Assembly: GCA_016201575.1 (NCBI GenBank)
Contig: JACQCN010000196.1
Span: forward strand, 1 to 9,716
From: Candidatus Rokuibacteriota bacterium
Lineage (GTDB): Bacteria; Methylomirabilota; Methylomirabilia; Rokubacteriales; CSP1-6
Reading direction: 5' to 3'
Length of the DNA stretch: 9,716 bases
In this document: positions 6,486-9,716 of the stretch, one piece after another
How the letters are laid out: every line of letters starts with the position of its first letter
Position numbering within the stretch: position 1 is the first letter of the stretch
Made by a program: the position numbers and the translations under genes
The notes under the pieces: model-generated
The model's input: the letters and a program-made list of their open reading frames with translations, nothing else
Databases searched by the model: none
Told to the model about the DNA's origin: nothing

Positions 6486-7712
6486 CTATTTTCCACGGGC
6501 GAACTCGAGAGCGGCAAGAAATAACGTGTTCGCGCCGTCCTCGATGTCGTCGATCGGCGTGAACTCCTCCTCGCAGTGGCTCCGCCCGCCCCGGGAGGGG
6601 ACGAAGATCATGCCCGCCGGGCCGAGGGTGGCCATGTACTGCGCGTCGTGACCCGCCCCCGAGCGGATCCGCCGGTGCCGGGCCCCGCACGCCTGGGCGG
6701 CCCGCTCGATCGTGTCGACCACGGCGGCGTCGAACGGCGTGCAGGGGACCCGCCAGTAGTGCTCGACCTCGCCGCGCACGCCCTCGCGCGTGCAGGCGTC
6801 CTCGACCACCCGCTCGATCATGAGAAGGGCGCGGTCCAGGGTCGCGTCGAGCGGGTCGCGGACGTCGATCGAGAGGGTGACCCGGCCCGGGATCGCGTTC
6901 GTGATGTTGGGGGAGACCGCGAGGTGGCCCACCGTGGCGACCATGTCGCCGCCGACGATGTCCCGGGCCATGCGGCGGACGCCGAGGACGATCTCGGCCG
7001 CGGCCACCAGGGCGTCGTGGCGCGTGCGCATGGGCGTCGGCCCCGCGTGGTCCTGCGTGCCGTGGATCGTGACCCGCGACCAGGCGATGGCGACGATGCC
7101 TTCCACGACGCCCACCGAGCGCCCCTCCTCCTCGAGGAACGGTCCCTGCTCGATGTGGAGCTCGAGGTAGGCGCGCAGGGGCCGGGGCGCGCAGGGCTCC
7201 GGGCCGAGGTAGCCGATGCGCTCGAGCTCGTCGAGGAGACGGATCCCGTCCCGGTCGCGGGCGTTGTAGGCGTCCTCGAGCGCGATCTTCCCCGCCATGA
7301 CCCCGCTGGCGATCATCGCGGGCTGGAAGCGGGCGCCCTCCTCGTTGGTGAAGATCGCGAGGGTGACGGGGTGCCGCGTGCGGATCCCGTGGTCGTTCAG
7401 CGAGCGGATCGCCTCCAGCGCGCAGAGCACGCCGAGCTGGCCGTCGTACTTGCCCCCGGTCGGGACGGAGTCCACGTGCGAGCCCATCATCACCGGCGGG
7501 AGGGGCTCCGCGCCCGCGCGCTCGCCGAAGATGTTGCCCATGCGGTCGACGGTGACTCGGAGCCCCGCCGCCCGCATCCACTCCACCATCAGGTCCCGCG
7601 CGCGCCGGTCCTCGTCGCTGAGGGCCAGCCGCGTGAGCCCGCCGTTCTTGGTCTCGCCGATGCGCCCGAGATCCGCGATGCTGCGCTCGAGCCGTTGCCG
7701 GTCGATCTTCAT
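6486..7712 (-). CDS. M20-family amidohydrolase (N-carbamoyl-L-amino-acid hydrolase / allantoate amidohydrolase type)
   Basis: This 408-residue cytoplasmic metallohydrolase belongs to the hydantoinase/carbamoylase (Zn-dependent) family. The metal ligands expected in this family are visible: H79 and D90 in GSHVDSVPTGGKYDG, E125 in NEEG, H186 in HIEQGP and H379 in GRSHCEEE. The dimerisation/substrate domain (about 205-325) carries IHGTQDHAGPTPM and ISPN-like AVSPNITNAIPG. GAGHDAQ at 352-358 completes the signature. Members release ammonia and CO2 from N-carbamoyl amino acids, ureidoglycine-type compounds or allantoate; which one applies here is not decidable. ATG at 7712 is chosen because GGGAG sits 6 bases upstream and the family's N-terminus begins here. 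The frame is open further upstream into an unrelated AbiV-like fragment. TACAAT (7749-7744) is a possible -10 box without a clear -35. Confidence 0.92.
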   Translation of the reverse strand: MKIDRQRLERSIADLGRIGETKNGGLTRLALSDEDRRARDLMVEWMRAAGLRVTVDRMGNIFGERAGAEPLPPVMMGSHVDSVPTGGKYDGQLGVLCALEAIRSLNDHGIRTRHPVTLAIFTNEEGARFQPAMIASGVMAGKIALEDAYNARDRDGIRLLDELERIGYLGPEPCAPRPLRAYLELHIEQGPFLEEEGRSVGVVEGIVAIAWSRVTIHGTQDHAGPTPMRTRHDALVAAAEIVLGVRRMARDIVGGDMVATVGHLAVSPNITNAIPGRVTLSIDVRDPLDATLDRALLMIERVVEDACTREGVRGEVEHYWRVPCTPFDAAVVDTIERAAQACGARHRRIRSGAGHDAQYMATLGPAGMIFVPSRGGRSHCEEEFTPIDDIEDGANTLFLAALEFARGK

Positions 7713-7862
7713 GTCCGCTCCCGGTGGGTGCGACCTCGCGCGTATTGTACGGCAGGACCGGCGGGCCGGCGCTACGAGGCGGGGCGCCCAGGTTGAAGGG
7801 GGTCTCCTCTCGAAGGTGTCACGGCAGCGGCGGGCCGCCGGGGCTTCGGGACGATTCGCGGG

Positions 7863-8033
7863 GACCTCGCGTCGCGCGAGGAGAAAGCCCTTTGCGAACT
7901 CCTCCTGAGCGATCATGGCGAGAAAGTACGCGGTAGCCGGTGGCTCGTTCAGATCGAGGAAGTCCACGTCCTCGAGCAGGCGTCGCCCGTTGGTCAGGCA
8001 AGCGCGAATCGCATCGGCCATCCGATCGCCCAC
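7863..8033 (-). pseudogene. 5' part of an AbiV/HEPN-like abortive-infection gene, truncated
   Basis: From GTG at 8033 the translation gives MGDRMADAIRACLTNGRRLL, then EDVDFLDLNEPPATAYFLAM and IAQEEFAKGFLLARREV. This resembles the N-terminus of AbiV-family and related HEPN-fold proteins, in which two helices end in an EE(x)GKA-like motif (here QEEFAKGF). GAGAGG lies 9 bases before the GTG, a good ribosome binding site. After about residue 57 the likeness stops and the frame runs as arginine- and proline-rich sequence to the hydrolase. Family members are longer, so the gene is probably cut off by a rearrangement. It begins 25 bases after the attC site at 8058-8114, as expected for the first gene of an integron cassette read on this strand. 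The AbiV assignment is from memory of motifs and is moderate. Confidence 0.55.
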
Positions 8034-8057
8034 TTCGCTCAGCCTCTCGGATCAAGC

Positions 8058-8114
8058 GCCTAACGCCGGGATCAGCCGCGGCCGAAGGCCGTCGGCCGCA
8101 TGCCGAGGTTATGC
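8058..8114 (-). other. attC-like integron recombination site 1
   Basis: Read on the minus strand, this 57-nt site starts with the R'' box GCATAAC (8114-8108) and ends with the R' box GTTAGGC (8064-8058), which fits GTTRRRY exactly. The centre folds as GCCG-A-CGGCC, a TTC loop and GGCCG-CGGC, that is, a 9-bp stem with one extrahelical A on the 5' arm. This is the architecture of classical attC sites such as that of aadA cassettes as I recall it, and it fixes the orientation to the minus strand. Recombination would occur between G and TT of the R' box (8064 and 8063). Confidence 0.75.
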
Positions 8115-8123
8115 GATCTGCCG

Positions 8124-8153
8124 TTGACCATGATATCCAAGTTCTTGTATGCT
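8124..8153 (+). promoter_or_regulatory. Promoter of the higBA module
   Basis: TTGACC (8124-8129) and TATGCT (8148-8153) are 18 bases apart. Transcription would begin near 8160, almost on the ATG at 8159, so the toxin message may be leaderless. AAGG lies only one base before the ATG, too close to be an ordinary ribosome binding site. HigA would be expected to repress here, but no obvious operator repeat was found. Confidence 0.5.
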
Positions 8154-8158
8154 AAGGC

Positions 8159-8499
8159 ATGACGGAAAAGCCCTTGATCTGGCTCGGGGACTCCCGAGAA
8201 ACGATCACGGCCTTTTCGGACGATGTTCGGCGGATTGCAGGGTTTCAGCTCTGGCGCGTACAGCGTGGGCTTGACCCGAACGACTGGAAGCCGATGCCCA
8301 GCGTAGGGCTCGGCGTGCAGGAGATCCGCATTCACACCGGCGCCGAGCATCGTGTGCTCTACATCGCGAGTTCGCCGAGGCGGTCTACGTGCTGCACGCG
8401 TTTGAGAAGCGAACGAGGCGGACGCCGAGGGACGACCTCGATCTCGCCAAGCAGCGCCTGCGGTTGCTCATCAACCAGCGGGCGCGCCGGAAGGGATAG
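8159..8499 (+). pseudogene. higB: HigB-like (Gp49/DUF891, RelE-type) toxin, frameshifted
   Basis: The gene encodes a RelE/HigB-fold mRNA interferase of the phage Gp49-like type. The first 70 codons read MTEKPLIWLGDS, then AFSDDVRRIAGFQLWRVQRG, MPSVGLGVQEIRIHTG and EHRVLYIA. The family continuation FAEAVYVLHAFEKRTRRTPRDDLDLAKQRLRLLINQRARRKG is present, but one reading frame away. Between GCG (8366-8368) and TTC (8371-8373) there are 2 bases where 3 are needed, a 1-nt deletion that fits GCGAAGTTC becoming GCGAGTTC. With the base restored the protein would be 113 residues, the usual length. As written, the original frame runs on without stop into the antitoxin gene. It is inactive, or a sequencing or assembly error. 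Confidence 0.82.
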
Positions 8500-8506
8500 G
8501 TGCTCT

Positions 8507-8818
8507 GTGAAGAAGGTGAAGGTGACCCGGTCGAGCGGGAACGTCTTCCGCGATCTCGGCTTCTCACCCGAGGAGGCCGAGTATCTCAAGGTCCGCGCAG
8601 AACTGATGGTGAAGCTGCAGAAGGTGATCACCGCGCGTGGATTGAAGCAGGCCGCGGCTGCCGAGCTTCTGGGCGTCACCCAGCCTCGGGTTAGCGATTT
8701 GATGCGTGGTCGAATCGATCTCTTCAGCATCGACACGCTCATTGACATGTTGGCCCGCCTTGAAATCCGCGCGAAGATCGTTCTTCAACCTCGCCGGCGA
8801 CGTGCCGGAGTCGCATAA
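8507..8818 (+). CDS. higA: HigA-like XRE-family antitoxin
   Basis: This 103-residue protein has an HTH domain at about 25-90, with LKQAAAAELLGVTQPRVSDL as the helix-turn-helix and FSIDTLIDMLARLEIRAKI closing it. It matches the antitoxin placed downstream of Gp49-like HigB toxins, which neutralises the toxin and represses the operon. GTG at 8507 begins 7 bases after the restored toxin stop and has AAGGGATAGG upstream. The antitoxin sequence is intact although the toxin is broken. Its TAA stop (8816-8818) lies inside the core box of the attC-like site at 8813-8870, so the coding region ends exactly at the cassette edge. Confidence 0.88.
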   Translation: MKKVKVTRSSGNVFRDLGFSPEEAEYLKVRAELMVKLQKVITARGLKQAAAAELLGVTQPRVSDLMRGRIDLFSIDTLIDMLARLEIRAKIVLQPRRRRAGVA

Positions 8819-8870
8819 CGTCCGCGCTCAGCGGCCGGCGAAGCCGGTCCGCTGAAGCGGTTTGTTGGGC
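8813..8870 (-). other. attC-like integron recombination site 2
   Basis: On the minus strand the 58-nt site runs from R'' GCCCAAC (8870-8864) to R' GTTATGC (8819-8813). The centre folds as CAGCGG-A-CCGGC, a TTC loop and GCCGG-CCGCTG, an 11-bp stem with one extrahelical A. Outer bases CCGC and GCGG (8856-8859 side with 8822-8825) can pair as a further stem. It has the same loop and bulge position as the site at 8058-8114 but a different stem sequence, which is typical of attC sites of different cassettes. The cut would be between 8819 and 8818. Confidence 0.78.
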
Positions 8871-8897
8871 GGGATAGGGATAGGCAACTCAACCTGG

Positions 8898-9185
8898 TCA
8901 GCTCTCCTTGCGGCGCCGCGGCTGGTACTCCTCGCTCGCCAAGCAGCCGATCTTGACCAGATCGTGAAGGCCACACGCTGGGCACTTCAGCCCAAAGATT
9001 GCCGTCCGCGCGTTCGGATGACCGTCGGACGAGTCGTCGCGGATGCCCAGGAATTCGATGTCCAACTCCCACGAACCCGGACCACAGTCAGGACAGTCGA
9101 AGTGGAAGTAGTCCGTATCGGTTCGGCCTACGGGCTTCCCACCGGTGATCCTGTCGCTCCCGTGCGCCGGATATGGCCGCTTCGT
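8898..9185 (-). CDS. Zinc-ribbon protein of unknown function, no standard start codon
   Basis: The minus-strand frame gives about 95 residues beginning (T)KRPYPAHGSDRITGGKP and continuing DTDYFHFDCPDCGPGSW and FGLKCPACGLHDLVKIGC. The CPDC and CPAC pairs, about 40 residues apart, would bind one zinc ion. The basic tail is EEYQPRRRKES. No ATG, GTG or TTG occurs between the upstream in-frame TGA and the first CxxC. ACG at 9185 sits where a start is expected, so either ACG is used, an ATG has mutated, or a frameshift separates it from ATG at 9232, which follows GTGGAGG and opens MDWETTTKWLWRAE in another frame. The stop lies 28 bases from the attC-like site, as for a cassette gene. I do not recognise the family. 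Confidence 0.55.
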   Translation of the reverse strand, partial: TKRPYPAHGSDRITGGKPVGRTDTDYFHFDCPDCGPGSWELDIEFLGIRDDSSDGHPNARTAIFGLKCPACGLHDLVKIGCLASEEYQPRRRKES

Positions 9186-9275
9186 ACCCGTTCAGCTCGC
9201 CAAAGCCATTTCGTCGTCGTCTCCCAGTCCATGTGCCTCCACGCGGGCCGCGGGTGCCGCCGCGACCCGAGCAAG

Positions 9276-9659
9276 TCATGAGAACCCGCGGACAATCCAA
9301 GCGACCAAGTAGAAGAGGACCCACGGTAGCGCCGCAAGTGCGCCACTGAGGACCCCCATGATGATGCCAATCACCCCGAGATTCCAATCCCACCAGCTCG
9401 GCGCGATAGAGACCGGCGTGGTCTCGAGGAACGGATTCCGAGCAAGCGATGCCTCCAGGGTGTTCGTCCTGCCGGCAAACTCCTTCTGAATGCGCACATC
9501 CTCCTCTCGCCGCAGGATCGCAACACGCTCGTTCATGGCAATGAGGGCGCGCCGGTCAGAGATGCGCTTCATCGTGTAGCCGCCGAAGGCCAGGGACGCC
9601 ACGAAGACCGCGACCGACATTGCCAGCACGATCCTCCGGAAGCCACGCTGAGCATTCAT
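9276..9659 (-). CDS. Two-helix membrane protein of unknown function
   Basis: The 127-residue product has a first hydrophobic helix at about 10-28 (IVLAMSVAVFVASLAFGGY). A charged, probably helical or coiled linker follows (31-62, rich in R, E and K). A second hydrophobic region lies at about 93-123 (NLGVIGIIMGVLSGALAALP and WVLFYLVAWIV), perhaps a helical hairpin. The linker probably lies on the outer side if the basic N-terminus is inside. ATG at 9659 has GAGG about 10 bases upstream. It is followed, 90 bases on, by the zinc-ribbon gene on the same strand with no attC between them, so both may belong to one long cassette or be chromosomal neighbours. No family is recognised. Bases 9660-9716 to the window end show no further feature. 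Confidence 0.7.
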   Translation of the reverse strand: MNAQRGFRRIVLAMSVAVFVASLAFGGYTMKRISDRRALIAMNERVAILRREEDVRIQKEFAGRTNTLEASLARNPFLETTPVSIAPSWWDWNLGVIGIIMGVLSGALAALPWVLFYLVAWIVRGFS

Positions 9660-9716
9660 GATGACGGATCCTCGGAGAGGGCGCGGCGCCCGTCGACCTC
9701 GAAGTTCCCCCGCCTG

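Larger units (their letters stand above)
8064..8818 (-). mobile_element. Integron gene cassette carrying an inverted higBA module
   Basis: The 755-bp segment between the G/TT cut points of the two attC-like sites behaves as one cassette. If excised as a circle, its own R' box would be G plus TTATGC (8818-8813), which is exactly complementary to its R'' box GCATAAC (8114-8108). This pairing is expected only for a true cassette. It carries the toxin-antitoxin pair on the plus strand, opposite to the cassette direction, with its own promoter. Toxin-antitoxin cassettes with their own promoters are common in chromosomal integrons, where they are thought to stabilise the array. No integrase or attI is in the window. 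Confidence 0.72.

Noticed and set aside
7713..8033. A 107-residue N-terminal extension of the amidohydrolase
   Set aside because: The family starts near ATG 7712, which has its own ribosome binding site; the upstream part resembles an unrelated HEPN-like protein followed by low-complexity sequence.
8066..8105. The two GC-rich hairpins at 8066-8105 and 8824-8855 as ordinary intrinsic terminators
   Set aside because: Neither has a T run. Both share the TTC loop, the bulged A and flanking core boxes, which fit attC sites much better.
8058..8870. Plus-strand orientation of the attC-like sites
   Set aside because: The core boxes alone fit either direction, but the extrahelical base and loop match the known top strand only when read on the minus strand. 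That reading also places the AbiV-like and zinc-ribbon genes in normal cassette orientation.

Overview
This is a GC-rich (roughly two thirds G+C) bacterial window with short intergenic gaps and frequent GTG or TTG starts. The gene content (sulfite-oxidase-like molybdoenzyme, altronate-dehydratase family enzyme, M20 hydantoinase/carbamoylase family hydrolase) fits an environmental, probably soil or subsurface, organism. A Rokubacteria/Methylomirabilota-like or deltaproteobacterial origin would fit, but that is only an inference. No rRNA, tRNA, CRISPR or transposase gene was seen.

Layout. Bases 41-245 form a long imperfect palindrome that resembles a miniature inverted-repeat element. A small XRE-type regulator (249-614, -) follows. 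Next comes a minus-strand pair: an NYN-LOTUS RNA-metabolism protein (2299-1535) overlapping a DsbA-like thiol oxidoreductase (1538-912). The oxidoreductase has an in-frame TGA exactly where the first cysteine of its CPFC active site belongs. A 7-bp hairpin with a GGAC loop begins 15 nt after that TGA. I read this as a selenoprotein with a U-P-F-C active site and a bacterial SECIS element; it is the most notable finding. A divergent intergenic region (2300-2456) separates it from plus-strand metabolic genes: a sulfite-oxidase-like molybdoenzyme, a cation diffusion facilitator and a UxaA-family dehydratase, which ends at a hairpin terminator (5669-5723). A small one-helix membrane protein is likely at 5734-5898 (-). 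On the minus strand, an M20-family amidohydrolase (7712-6486) is followed after 5 bases by a ClpS-like adaptor.

From about 7860 to the right end the window looks like an integron cassette array read on the minus strand. Two attC-like sites (8058-8114 and 8813-8870) share the TTC-loop, extrahelical-A architecture. Between them lies a 755-bp cassette with a HigB-HigA toxin-antitoxin module facing against the cassette direction; its toxin gene has a 1-nt frameshift. Next to it is the 5' part of an AbiV/HEPN-like abortive-infection gene, truncated before the amidohydrolase. On the other side are a zinc-ribbon protein with no standard start codon and a two-helix membrane protein. No integrase is visible, so this could be the edge of a chromosomal integron or an integrase-less attC cluster.

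The metabolic genes show no clear common pathway. The connected units are NYN plus seleno-DsbA (overlapping genes), amidohydrolase plus ClpS-like (tightly spaced), and the mobile cassette block.
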